Program-made: the position numbers and the translations under genes
Part shown: one piece after another, positions 1-8,956 of the stretch
Position numbering within the stretch: the stretch's first letter is position 1
Layout of the letters: every line of letters begins with the position of its first letter
Source of the DNA: an uncultured Lachnospiraceae bacterium
GTDB lineage: Bacteria; Bacillota; Clostridia; Lachnospirales; Lachnospiraceae
Assembly (NCBI GenBank): GCA_947643615.1
Contig: CANRWO010000010.1
Span: forward strand, 1 to 64,000
Direction of reading: 5' to 3'
Length of the DNA: 64,000 bases
Notes under the pieces: generated by a model
The model's database searches: none
What the model was told of the DNA's origin: nothing
The model's input: the letters and a program-made list of their open reading frames with translations, nothing else

Positions 1-35
1 ATCAGGGCATATTTGAGGCTCTGACTCAAATTGCC

Positions 36-72
36 GATTGAAAAATAAAGTCATCGGACTTATTTTTCAATC
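36..72 (-). terminator. AT-rich hairpin closing the glycan operon
   Basis: A near-perfect inverted repeat: GATTGAAAAATAA pairs with TTATTTTTCAATC, extended inward by GTC/GAC around an ATCG loop, with one bulged A. It starts at the stop codon of the PEP mutase fusion gene. The A/T arms supply a U-tract in either direction, so it could end transcripts from both sides. A smaller hairpin (ATTTGAG/CTCAAAT) lies at 11-31. Confidence 0.6.
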
Positions 73-2084
73 TACACTTCTTCCTCCGGAATCAATTTAA
101 TAATTTCCTCAAATGGCATATTATGTTTATCACATTCCATCGCGCAATGGTACTCTAAAATGTCATTAGCTGCCCTCTGCATTGCCGGAACCGCCGCCCT
201 CGTAAGGTGATTCGCATAAATCACAATATTGACCCCTCTTCTTTTAAATTCCTCCTCCTTCACAGAATGGAAAGATGTAGGGACCACCACTAACAAAGTA
301 TGGCTATTTTTACTGCGAAAACGGTCAATAAAAGTGAATATTTCCTCTGGATCTTTCTTCCTGCTATGTATCATAATGGCATCTGCACCGGCATCCACAT
401 ATGCCCATGCCCGGCGCAATGCATCCTCCATGCCCTTTTCCAGGATCAGACTTTCGATTCTTGCGCATATCATAAAATCCTTTGTTTTTTGCGCACGTTT
501 TCCCGCTTTTATCTTTCTACTGAAGTTTTCTATATCCTCCTGGGTCTGCGGTACCTGTGTCCCGAATAAGGAATTCTTCTTCAATCCTGTCTTATCCTCT
601 ATAATTACCATGGATACTCCCATACGCTCCAGCGTCCTAACCGTATATACGAAATGCTCCACCAGCCCTCCCGTATCCCCGTCAAAAATGATTGGTTTGG
701 TCGTGACCTCCATGATATCGTCAATTGTGCGAAAACGGGAAGTCATATCAACAAGTTCAATATCCGGTTTCCCTTTTTCAGTAGAATCACACAAAGAGCT
801 CAGCCACATGGCATCAAACTGCCGCGGTGCCCCGTCCTGATAGACCATGCTATTCTCTACTATAAGGCCGGTCAATCCACTGTGGGCTTCCATCACAACA
901 ACCATCTTTTTCATCTCAATACACTTTTTCAGGCGCATTCTCCTGAAGTCCGGCAAAGAAACTTCTTTTCGTGTTCTCTTTTCCAGATCGCAATACTTCT
1001 TATTCTCCGAATAAGGATACTCTATCAGCCTGCCACCATATTCCGCCAGCAGGGAGACAACTTCGTCCCGAACCGGTTTTTGAAAACCGCTGCGCCAGTC
1101 ATCCCCGTGTACCACGTAATGAGGTTTGTATTTCTGCAGATTTTCCCTGTAACTCAAGGTTCTCTGTTCAACAACCTTATGTACACCCGCAATATTTTCA
1201 AACAGCACCATTCTCTCATCAAATGGTAAAAGCGGAATTCTCTTATAATCCATTACCGCCGCATCCGACAATACGCCAATGACCAACTTCCCATGCTTCG
1301 CCGCTTTCCTGATCAAAGCAATATGCCCGCTGTGCAGCACATCCGTAGAAAAGCACATATATACGATTCGGCTGTCGATTTCCTTTATCCGTGCAGATAC
1401 TGTTACCAGGTCTTCATAATTATCCACCTCACCGCATAGTCTTTCCCCTATGTCAAAAGGCACCAGCCTAAATTTCATAGATATTTCATTAAATGCATTT
1501 TCCGCATAACATGTCCTACGGTCATTCTCACAATAATACGCTATTTTCTCCTTCCAATATTCCCAATCTGACCCAAGTAGTTTATATAATGGCCATGCCG
1601 CTACCGCATCCCTGAATAAATCAATTCCGATCTCCGTTACTCTGCCCTGCCTTACTACCGCCTTGAAGTCTTTCTTGGGCAATGCCTGCCTGGGATTGAC
1701 TGCTACACAGCTCTCTTGGCAATTGATCATATCCTCTAAAATGCCGTCTTCAAAGACCAAATCGCCATGCAGCAACAAAATATCCCCATCCAAATATTTT
1801 CTTGCACAATAAATAGAGTAGATATAATTAGTTTTGTCGTATTCTCCGTTTCTCACATATGTAATTTCCAGACCATACTCTAACTCCTGGCAATAGCGCA
1901 CCAGAACCTCGTCAAACCTTCCGGTGGTAATGATGACTTCCCTGATTCCTGCTTCTTTCAGCTGCCGGAGCTGTCTGCTCAGTATAGTCTCTTTATGCGA
2001 AATTTCCGTCATACATTTAGGATGTTCCGAAGCCAGCGTTCCCATACGGCTCCCCATCCCTGAATTTAATATCAATGCCCGCAC
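72..2084 (-). CDS. pepM: Three-domain NTP-transferase / cytidylyltransferase / PEP mutase fusion
   Basis: 670 residues, GTG start (GAGGG 7 nt upstream). Residues ~1-225 are a sugar-phosphate nucleotidyltransferase-type domain (N-terminal GMGSRMG glycine loop, LLLHGDL metal-site region), similar in kind to LicC/PntC CTP transferases. Residues ~238-370 are a cytidylyltransferase fold with the HSGH form of the HxGH motif. Residues ~385-670 match phosphoenolpyruvate mutase, including EDKTGLKKNS, which fits the family signature EDKx5NS. PepM converts PEP to phosphonopyruvate, the first step of nearly all phosphonate pathways, so the protein probably makes and CMP-activates a phosphonate for a surface glycan. 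Phosphonopyruvate decarboxylase and aminoethylphosphonate transaminase genes are not in the window. It is the last gene of the operon. PepM assignment is firm; the exact activated product is inferred. Confidence 0.88.
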   Translation of the reverse strand: MRALILNSGMGSRMGTLASEHPKCMTEISHKETILSRQLRQLKEAGIREVIITTGRFDEVLVRYCQELEYGLEITYVRNGEYDKTNYIYSIYCARKYLDGDILLLHGDLVFEDGILEDMINCQESCVAVNPRQALPKKDFKAVVRQGRVTEIGIDLFRDAVAAWPLYKLLGSDWEYWKEKIAYYCENDRRTCYAENAFNEISMKFRLVPFDIGERLCGEVDNYEDLVTVSARIKEIDSRIVYMCFSTDVLHSGHIALIRKAAKHGKLVIGVLSDAAVMDYKRIPLLPFDERMVLFENIAGVHKVVEQRTLSYRENLQKYKPHYVVHGDDWRSGFQKPVRDEVVSLLAEYGGRLIEYPYSENKKYCDLEKRTRKEVSLPDFRRMRLKKCIEMKKMVVVMEAHSGLTGLIVENSMVYQDGAPRQFDAMWLSSLCDSTEKGKPDIELVDMTSRFRTIDDIMEVTTKPIIFDGDTGGLVEHFVYTVRTLERMGVSMVIIEDKTGLKKNSLFGTQVPQTQEDIENFSRKIKAGKRAQKTKDFMICARIESLILEKGMEDALRRAWAYVDAGADAIMIHSRKKDPEEIFTFIDRFRSKNSHTLLVVVPTSFHSVKEEEFKRRGVNIVIYANHLTRAAVPAMQRAANDILEYHCAMECDKHNMPFEEIIKLIPEEEV

Positions 2085-2094
2085 GCCTTTTCCC

Positions 2095-4062
2095 TCATTT
2101 CTCGACTTGATCCTGCCAGTTTCTTTCCTCCGGCTTGCTTACCCGGTAACCGCTTTCCCAACAGGAATCATGACGGCTTCTTTCGTACTCTTCAAACAGC
2201 AAGTAATCATGGATTCCGGTACCTTCAAGCTGGCTGCTGATATCCCGGGCATATTCCGTCTTTGTGGTGATGACAATAATATAGTCACCATAAATTTCCT
2301 GCAGTTCCGCAAATGAGATCACCCTCTTCCCATATACCTCACGTCCCACCATTCCGGCATTGTTATCCACAAAACAAGCCACATTGTGCGCCCCGAAATA
2401 CTCCGCTGCTTCCTTACCAATCAAACCGCATCCGAACAAAATATACTTTTTGTCCGGCCTTTCTTTATGCAGGAATCTGATATCCCTGACTTGCTGTTCT
2501 TCATACAGCGTAACTCCTGTAAAATTTTCCGATTCCTCCTTTCTTACTGCTGTATAATGCCCACCTAGGATCTTAACGTTCCTGTTTCGATGACACTGCA
2601 TATAACGGTACAGATCCGACAGAAAATATTCCGACCATTCACCGTTTTCCGTAATATATATAAGCCACTCCCCATGGCAGGCTTCCAGTATGCTTTTCCG
2701 GTCAAGGTTATTTACAAGATGTACTTTATATTGATTCTGAAAGCGCAGGGTCGTTTCGGTTTCCAGCGCTATCAACTCGTGATATGGCCCGCTCATGTCC
2801 AGCAGGGATTCCATTGTCCCCACCTCCACATGCTCCATTTGCAGGATCACGGAAAACATTTTAGGAATATCAGCCTTCCGGAATCCTATATTCGGTTGAT
2901 AACAGAAATCCTTTGCCCCGCTATACTTGTCCTGCAGTATTTTATGGTATTTTTTAGCCACCTCCGGATATTGTTCTTTTAGATTTACCTCGTAGTCTCC
3001 GTATGTTTCCAGGTCCATCAGCCACTCGCATCTTGGGTCATTCACCCCATACACATACTTCCATCTGCCGTCACGGACATAAAAAAGATCCGATTCCATA
3101 GGACTCTCTATTTCATGGGAACCACCCCATGTAGCCTTTTCCCTGAAGAAAATATTGTCTTGATATTTCCCATTGAAAATATAATCATATTGGTCTTTTC
3201 CCTGCCCTGGTATGGATAGATTTCCCAGGGCCAAATGACAAAGAGTCGGCGCCTCGTCTAATGACGAAATCGGTTCTGTCAGGCATTGTGCAGGAATCTC
3301 TTTTCCTATTAGCGCAAAAAAGGCTTTTACAGACTCTTCATATTGGCGGTCTCCGTTTTCCATATCATCCTTCACATAATCCCTGTCCAAAATCACCCCG
3401 TGGTCAGAAGCAATAACCACAAGATCGTCTTCCGAAATTTCATATTCATAAAACAGCCTTTCAAATTCCCCTGCTGTCATCATCACGTTTTCCGCATATT
3501 GTTGGCTGGTCCAGAAAGTTCCGGATTCACCATTCAACTCATGCAGCAATTCAATGTGATGATATACAAATTTATTTTTTTTACACCTGTTTACATCTTC
3601 AATAAACCGTCTTCTCCTATCCGTCCTTGTCAGATTCGTATTCTGTAATACCCTGCCAATTCTGTACCCGCTTGTTTCCCATATGTTAAAGCCGGACATA
3701 GGCACCGTCCTCTCGCCAAAAGCATCACAATACCGAAAGGTTTCGTATCCAGATAACCTAAAATAATCGGCAATTGTAAATATTTCCTGGTTAATCTGCC
3801 TCAATGCATTCTTACACCATCCTGCCGCTCCGTTATAAGATGATAACAGGGAAGTAAAAATAGAATGCATGGATGTGTGCGTACCGGCATTGGCCGTGAC
3901 CACATGAGTGAACACGCTTCCCCTTAAAAGTATTTGGTCAATAAAGTTTCTTTTCTTTCCGGTTTCGCCAAGATTCAGGAAATCAGGCCGCAATCCATCT
4001 ATCAAAAACCAAAAAACATTCTGATACTTTTTTTCCTCTATATCACATGATATTTTTTTCAT
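2095..4062 (-). CDS. Sulfatase/alkaline-phosphatase superfamily protein with C-terminal Rossmann module
   Basis: 655 residues from ATG (a GTG lies two codons upstream). Residues ~15-400 have the sulfatase-superfamily layout: WFLIDGLRPD metal aspartate near the N terminus, a THTSMHSIFTS nucleophile region, the IASDHG metal site, and a WKYVYG...LMDLE stretch typical of sulfatase C termini. The Cys/Ser-x-Pro-x-Arg formylglycine motif is absent and a threonine sits at the nucleophile region, as in LtaS- and EptA-type phosphotransferases. Residues ~555-645 form a GCGLIGKEA Rossmann module like those in four other operon proteins. No signal peptide or membrane segment is visible, so it probably acts in the cytoplasm. 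A role in moving or removing a phospho/phosphono group is an inference. It overlaps the previous gene by 20 bp. Confidence 0.7.
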   Translation of the reverse strand: MKKISCDIEEKKYQNVFWFLIDGLRPDFLNLGETGKKRNFIDQILLRGSVFTHVVTANAGTHTSMHSIFTSLLSSYNGAAGWCKNALRQINQEIFTIADYFRLSGYETFRYCDAFGERTVPMSGFNIWETSGYRIGRVLQNTNLTRTDRRRRFIEDVNRCKKNKFVYHHIELLHELNGESGTFWTSQQYAENVMMTAGEFERLFYEYEISEDDLVVIASDHGVILDRDYVKDDMENGDRQYEESVKAFFALIGKEIPAQCLTEPISSLDEAPTLCHLALGNLSIPGQGKDQYDYIFNGKYQDNIFFREKATWGGSHEIESPMESDLFYVRDGRWKYVYGVNDPRCEWLMDLETYGDYEVNLKEQYPEVAKKYHKILQDKYSGAKDFCYQPNIGFRKADIPKMFSVILQMEHVEVGTMESLLDMSGPYHELIALETETTLRFQNQYKVHLVNNLDRKSILEACHGEWLIYITENGEWSEYFLSDLYRYMQCHRNRNVKILGGHYTAVRKEESENFTGVTLYEEQQVRDIRFLHKERPDKKYILFGCGLIGKEAAEYFGAHNVACFVDNNAGMVGREVYGKRVISFAELQEIYGDYIIVITTKTEYARDISSQLEGTGIHDYLLFEEYERSRHDSCWESGYRVSKPEERNWQDQVEK

Positions 4063-5143
4063 ACTCACCTGTCTCCTGTCCTTGTATATCCATTTGCAAC
4101 GCCTCTATAAAGCCTTCCAGGCATGTATCATCCGTAGGCTGGAAAAACCGATCCAACATTGTTATCCGTTTTTCTTTATAAACATCACATCCAAAAGTTT
4201 CTTCACATTTTATAACCAGTTCCTCCGGCCTCACTGCACAACATGCAAAATCATGCATTTCTTGCTTAAAGTCATTATTTTCCTGCAATGGAGAATACAA
4301 AAGCAGCAAATCAATGTTTTTATTTAGCAAAGGCACTTCTGAGGCCGCCCCGGACATAGCATCACATAGCGCAATATTACCCACTTTTACAATTTCGCTA
4401 AAATTCGAATTTCCGCCACAAACAATATCTGAAATTTTATAAAGAATATTTTTGTGTTCCTGCTCCGACTTCAACCGGGAAGTGCAATGATGCGCCTTTG
4501 TCACAACAAAAAATCGTTCCCTCAATTTCATTATTTGTTCACCATACCAGGAAATGGAGGAACCCTTATCCCAAGTGGGGAAATACAGGAGAACAGGTTT
4601 ATTATTCACATTTTTCTTTCTGATCTCTTTTTCCAGGTTGAAGGTTTCCTCAAAAAGCATTGGACATTTCCACATATATTTAGGATATCCCATGGCGAAG
4701 ACCTGTGGAATTCTGCTCTTCTGCTGGAGCTCCTGACAAAGATGTTGCCCATGCACAAGCTTATAATCAAACCCCTGAATCGATCTCTCCGATTCAAAAA
4801 AATTATTTTCATTAAACGAATAACCATACGACATATGTATCTTTTTCTTATGATATTTGCTAAGCAAATACGCATCCTGGGTGGTAAACGCAGCCTCGCA
4901 ATCCGCATTGCAGACCTTGGAATATACCGCCTGATTTGTCTCCAGGATTTTTACCGCCCTGTCATAATCAAACCATTTTCCTGACGTATTGTACTCTGTC
5001 GGTTCTGCTACAAACCGTACATGGAATCCTTTTTTTTCGAACAGATAATACAATGGCAGAAAATGATATATTTCAAAAGCATCAACCAGATAAAACTCAA
5101 TATTGATGCTCTTATCCGATCTCTCCGTCTTCCTCTCCTGCAT
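4043..5143 (-). CDS. CDP-glycerol glycerophosphotransferase-like (GT-B) protein
   Basis: 366 residues, GGAGG ten bases before the ATG. The sequence has the feel of the TagB/TagF CDP-alcohol phosphotransferase family: a Rossmann-like N-terminal half (IEFYLVDAFEIYHFLPL), then VLLYFPTWDKG, corresponding to the family's conserved 'YAPTW' stretch, a KAHH segment, and a late DAMSGAASEVP segment resembling the 'SD.SS...E' substrate region. There is no membrane segment. In this operon it would plausibly transfer a CDP/CMP-activated alcohol or phosphonate to the glycan. The match is weak and fold-level only. The gene is noticeably AT-richer than the glycosyltransferase genes upstream. Confidence 0.5.
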   Translation of the reverse strand: MQERKTERSDKSINIEFYLVDAFEIYHFLPLYYLFEKKGFHVRFVAEPTEYNTSGKWFDYDRAVKILETNQAVYSKVCNADCEAAFTTQDAYLLSKYHKKKIHMSYGYSFNENNFFESERSIQGFDYKLVHGQHLCQELQQKSRIPQVFAMGYPKYMWKCPMLFEETFNLEKEIRKKNVNNKPVLLYFPTWDKGSSISWYGEQIMKLRERFFVVTKAHHCTSRLKSEQEHKNILYKISDIVCGGNSNFSEIVKVGNIALCDAMSGAASEVPLLNKNIDLLLLYSPLQENNDFKQEMHDFACCAVRPEELVIKCEETFGCDVYKEKRITMLDRFFQPTDDTCLEGFIEALQMDIQGQETGEYEKNIM

Positions 5144-5271
5144 TTTCTGAAAACCTCCATACCCTTGCGTTTATGCCCGTACACGCCATTTTACCTGAAC
5201 AGATTGTCCCCTGTAATTACATCCTTTTCCCTCATACAGATTCTGTTTTGGCAGACGCCACATAATATTCG

Positions 5272-6228
5272 TTACCGTCTGGAAAATACCAGCACTGAAT
5301 GCGTTGGTTCTTTGGACACGATCGCCCCTTCAGCACCATATATATCAATTTCCTCCGTCAAATCTGCTCCCTGTGTCACAGATTCTATAATATTTTTGCA
5401 CGTAGCGTCCCACTGGATCCTATGCGAATCTCGATATAAATTTTTAATGTATGGACTATCCGTCCGTGCAGCTACTAAAACAATATGTCCCTTGTTATGT
5501 GTAATTCGTATCATCTCTTCCATTACTTTTCTCCAATTGGGAACTACATGAAGCGTATTTGCACAAAACGCAACATCTTGCGAATTCTCGGATAAATCCG
5601 CCATATCCCTAATATCAGACAAAAGCGACGTTAAACCTGAATGAGTTTCGGCAAGTTGATGAAATACATTCAATCTGTTCGAATCATTATCTACTCCTAA
5701 CACTTCCATTTGCCGAAGTGCAAAAAACAATGACCAGAACCCATATCCGCATGCAACATCAAGCAACTTACGTCCCTGCATATCATATTTTTTACATATC
5801 ATATTGATCGGATCTATCAAAACCTTGGATGTGTAATCTTTCCATTCCTTAATGTGATACAAATATTCATGACGCATACCCTGCTGCCAAATAATATCCA
5901 GTATTTCAGAATAATTATATTCCCCGCATGGATTGACATGGCTTAACTCAGAAAAACTAATTATTTGCCCTGCGCCACAACCTGACAGCATGCTCCGCAT
6001 TTCTCTTTCCTGTGCAGGGTCAGCCGTTGCCGTGACCACTGGCTTTCCCTGTAAGCGCACCTTTGCCTCGGCAGGCGAAATAACAGGAATACCACTCACA
6101 TTAAAAATACCTGACAGTTCTCTATTACTGTCAATAAAAAACTCAACCTTTCCCTCCAGAACCGACAATGCGGCCTTTCCCGCATTTCCCGCGCCAAAAA
6201 TGACCCACTTATTCCTTTTTTCTTCCAT
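5272..6228 (-). CDS. Rossmann module plus SAM-dependent methyltransferase
   Basis: 318 residues with GGAGGGG before the ATG. The N-terminal ~95 residues are a GxGxxG module (WVIFGAGNAGKAAL, FFIDSN, VISPAEA), the same type as in neighbouring glycan enzymes. Residues ~165-318 are a class I methyltransferase: motif I LLDVACGYGFWS, an acidic LGVDND after strand 2, and a CANTLHVVPNWRKVMEEMIR segment as in Methyltransf_11. It likely methylates a sugar or a phosphonate/phospho group of the glycan; the substrate cannot be read. It is separated from the next gene by 128 bp without an obvious hairpin. Confidence 0.75.
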   Translation of the reverse strand: MEEKRNKWVIFGAGNAGKAALSVLEGKVEFFIDSNRELSGIFNVSGIPVISPAEAKVRLQGKPVVTATADPAQEREMRSMLSGCGAGQIISFSELSHVNPCGEYNYSEILDIIWQQGMRHEYLYHIKEWKDYTSKVLIDPINMICKKYDMQGRKLLDVACGYGFWSLFFALRQMEVLGVDNDSNRLNVFHQLAETHSGLTSLLSDIRDMADLSENSQDVAFCANTLHVVPNWRKVMEEMIRITHNKGHIVLVAARTDSPYIKNLYRDSHRIQWDATCKNIIESVTQGADLTEEIDIYGAEGAIVSKEPTHSVLVFSRR

Positions 6229-6289
6229 TTCTTACCCCTCCGCGTCATATTTGATAAGAGTTCTATATAGCAGGCTTCATCAATTTGCT

Positions 6290-8956
6290 TTATTTTTTCG
6301 ACTCTTTTCCCAATACCCACGCGTTAAACAATCCATCCGCAATGCCATCCTCGTATGGAACGTTTTGAATAACTTCCAAAGTGCATCCCGTCTCCTCTGC
6401 GATCCACCCAAACAAACTGTCCTCAAACCATTGTTCCCACTCGTCTATCTCAAGCAGACCCAGCGCTGCTTTGTTTTTGTCAATAATAACTGCTTTCCCG
6501 CCGGGTTTGACTACGCGCAGCATCTCCCTCACCGCATTGTCCGGGAAGATGCTGTGTTCCAGTGATTCCACCGCATACACCATATCAAAGGTATTATCCG
6601 GATAAGGGATCTGTGTCAGGATTCCGCTTCGCGTCTCTATGGCAGGATCTATTTCCCTCATCACCTGATCGGACAGATCCACTCCGCAGCACTTCACCCC
6701 AGGCAGCGCCCTGTGCAGATTCTTCAGATATCTTCCCTTGCCGCATCCCACATCGCAGACGCTTTCCGCTTTCATCTCCTGCACCTTCCGAAAAATCACC
6801 TGATACCGGCCGTCCTCCTCCGCTATGGTATCTGAAAAAACAGCGGCCTGCCCTTCAAACTCCAGCTTGTTCTTAAAATACACCGCATCCAGGAAATACT
6901 TCACCGCCCAGCTGATCTCCCTGTCCGCAAAGTAGTCAGGATATTCCTTTCTGTCCGCCGCCCTGGGTGCATCTGACGTGGGGTAGCTGCCATACCATCC
7001 GCCACTTTCATTCTGTAACCCGGCGGCATATGTAAGCGCCCTGCTGCCATGTCCCAGATCCCCCAGCTTAAACCACACCACTGCCAGCTGGAACAGTCCC
7101 GTGGAACAGACCCAGTTCACATCCCTGTACGCGGGAACATACCCTTTCTCATCCAGGATCCGCTCCATATGCCCCATGGCTTCCCTTACAAGGCCCTCCT
7201 GCCCGATATCAAGCAGTCCTTCCATAACGTAAGCATAGAAATGAGACAGGAAACTGAAATCACATATTTTATCCTTATAGTTTCGAATATAATATCCTGC
7301 CGTTTTCTCCGCCGCACTGCGGTACCTTTCTTCCCCAAATACTTCCGCCGCTTCATGCAGGGGAGATAAACAATACAGATGGATCAGTTCGGAACAGATT
7401 CCTTCCTCCCCCCAGGCTTCTCTGGAAGGGGTTGTCAGCCTGCCGCTTTCTTCCATGTTCTCCAGAAGCCAGTCGCACCCTCTTCTGATCGCCTCATCCG
7501 CACCATCAACCCTGTCCCTGACAGCCAGGAGTCCTTTTAAAATCTGTGCGGAATCGAATACATAAGGATCCCTCCCTTCCGTGTCATACCAGGCGCCGTC
7601 AGAGTGCTGTATGGAAATCAGCCATTTTGCATACGACTCCGCCTGATCCGTGAATCCCCAACGCATCAGAGTAGGTATATAATATCCCGTCACCTCGGGA
7701 TAACTCGTCCTCAGCATACTGCTGTGGGCAATCCCCTTACCGGCCTCCGTATACTCTTGGATCCATCCCCTTGCCTTCCCGCAGATTTCCAGCCAGGAAA
7801 CGGCCGTTTCCCCGGAGGGTCTCTTCATATGGCGGACCATCTCCAGATACACCTCATACCCGGTAATATGGTTTTCCTCCAGCTGTTCCGCCAGAACGGG
7901 AATCTTCCTTGCGTCCACCGAAATAACCACCCGGTAATCTTCATGCATCTTCTTTAATGCCTCAAAAGAGATCACTTCTATTCCGTTTACCCTGCTTCCT
8001 GCCAAGGCGGCGTTATTATCCACATAGTATGCCACCCTGTCGCTCCCGAAATAGTCCAATGCCTTTTTTCCAAACGCCCCGGCGCCAAACAATATGATTT
8101 TCCTGCTCTCGTCCATCCCTCTTTCCCCTTCTATCCACTTTAATGTCCCAGGCAATTCCTTCCCGCCAAAAAACTTTCCCTGCAGATCCGCCCTTTTACC
8201 GGGATCCTGTCTCCACATTTCGATAAACAAAACTTCCTTCTGCCGCCCCTGGGCCCGGGACAGCAAGAAATCCAGTTCCCTGATACGGAGCCTGTATAAC
8301 TGCCGTTCAATTTTCTCCGCCTTAGTCTGCGTCAGGCTCCTGCCATGATTGCGGTATTCATACAGACAATGGGGCAGATGCGCCACGGGATACCGTCTTG
8401 CAATGCGGATCCAATAATCGTAATCCTCCACCAGAAACAGATCCGGGTCATATCCTCCCACCGCCTCGGCCGCTTCCCTCCGGTAGAGGAAACAGGCCCC
8501 TACACAATTACTGCCATAAAGCTCCTCCGGCTCCCTGGACACAGATCCGGTCTTTTCACCCTCTTCATCTATATAATCCATATCCCCATATACCATTCCG
8601 GTCTCCTGGCTTTTTTCCAGGTATCCCATCATTTCCTCCAGGGCTTCCGGCAGATAGCGGTTGTCGTCCGATGTCCAAGTGAAATATTTCCCCCGGGCAT
8701 GGCCGAAACCAATATTGAGAGAGAGAGGCAGTTTCCGGTTTGTCTCATTGCTGATCACCCGGATACGTGCATCTTCCGCACGGTAAGCTTCCATAATAGC
8801 CAAAGTGGAATCGGTAGAACAGTCATTGACCAGGATCAGCTCCCAATCCTCAAGAGTCTGCCCTAACACACTGTCAACCGCTTCCCGCAAATACTTTTCT
8901 CCGTTATAAACCGGCATCACAATGCTGACCGATGGCCGATGGTTTTCCTCACTCAT
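6290..8956 (-). CDS. Four-domain GT2 glycosyltransferase / Rossmann / alpha-alpha toroid / methyltransferase
   Basis: 888 residues. Residues ~8-235 are a GT2 glycosyltransferase (VSIVMPVYNGEKYLREAV, NDCSTDST, TSDDN as the DxD equivalent, VEDYDYW). Residues ~288-375 are the shared Rossmann module (ILFGAGAFGKKALDYFG, YYVDNNAAL, VISFEALK). Residues ~390-700 have repeated W-Y helices with HSDGAWYD and NESGGWYGSYP, resembling the alpha/alpha toroid of terpene-cyclase-like proteins. Residues ~720-888 are a SAM methyltransferase (VCDVGCGKGRYL, GVDLSD, ESLEH, VVKPGG). Its start codon overlaps the upstream stop (ATGAGTGA), indicating translational coupling. It probably adds and methylates a sugar; the toroid's role is unknown. 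Far longer than an ordinary GT2 enzyme. Confidence 0.8.
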   Translation of the reverse strand: MSEENHRPSVSIVMPVYNGEKYLREAVDSVLGQTLEDWELILVNDCSTDSTLAIMEAYRAEDARIRVISNETNRKLPLSLNIGFGHARGKYFTWTSDDNRYLPEALEEMMGYLEKSQETGMVYGDMDYIDEEGEKTGSVSREPEELYGSNCVGACFLYRREAAEAVGGYDPDLFLVEDYDYWIRIARRYPVAHLPHCLYEYRNHGRSLTQTKAEKIERQLYRLRIRELDFLLSRAQGRQKEVLFIEMWRQDPGKRADLQGKFFGGKELPGTLKWIEGERGMDESRKIILFGAGAFGKKALDYFGSDRVAYYVDNNAALAGSRVNGIEVISFEALKKMHEDYRVVISVDARKIPVLAEQLEENHITGYEVYLEMVRHMKRPSGETAVSWLEICGKARGWIQEYTEAGKGIAHSSMLRTSYPEVTGYYIPTLMRWGFTDQAESYAKWLISIQHSDGAWYDTEGRDPYVFDSAQILKGLLAVRDRVDGADEAIRRGCDWLLENMEESGRLTTPSREAWGEEGICSELIHLYCLSPLHEAAEVFGEERYRSAAEKTAGYYIRNYKDKICDFSFLSHFYAYVMEGLLDIGQEGLVREAMGHMERILDEKGYVPAYRDVNWVCSTGLFQLAVVWFKLGDLGHGSRALTYAAGLQNESGGWYGSYPTSDAPRAADRKEYPDYFADREISWAVKYFLDAVYFKNKLEFEGQAAVFSDTIAEEDGRYQVIFRKVQEMKAESVCDVGCGKGRYLKNLHRALPGVKCCGVDLSDQVMREIDPAIETRSGILTQIPYPDNTFDMVYAVESLEHSIFPDNAVREMLRVVKPGGKAVIIDKNKAALGLLEIDEWEQWFEDSLFGWIAEETGCTLEVIQNVPYEDGIADGLFNAWVLGKESKK

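Noticed and set aside
229..840. 203-codon open frame on the plus strand at the left edge
   Set aside because: Antisense to the PEP mutase domain, which carries clear catalytic motifs.
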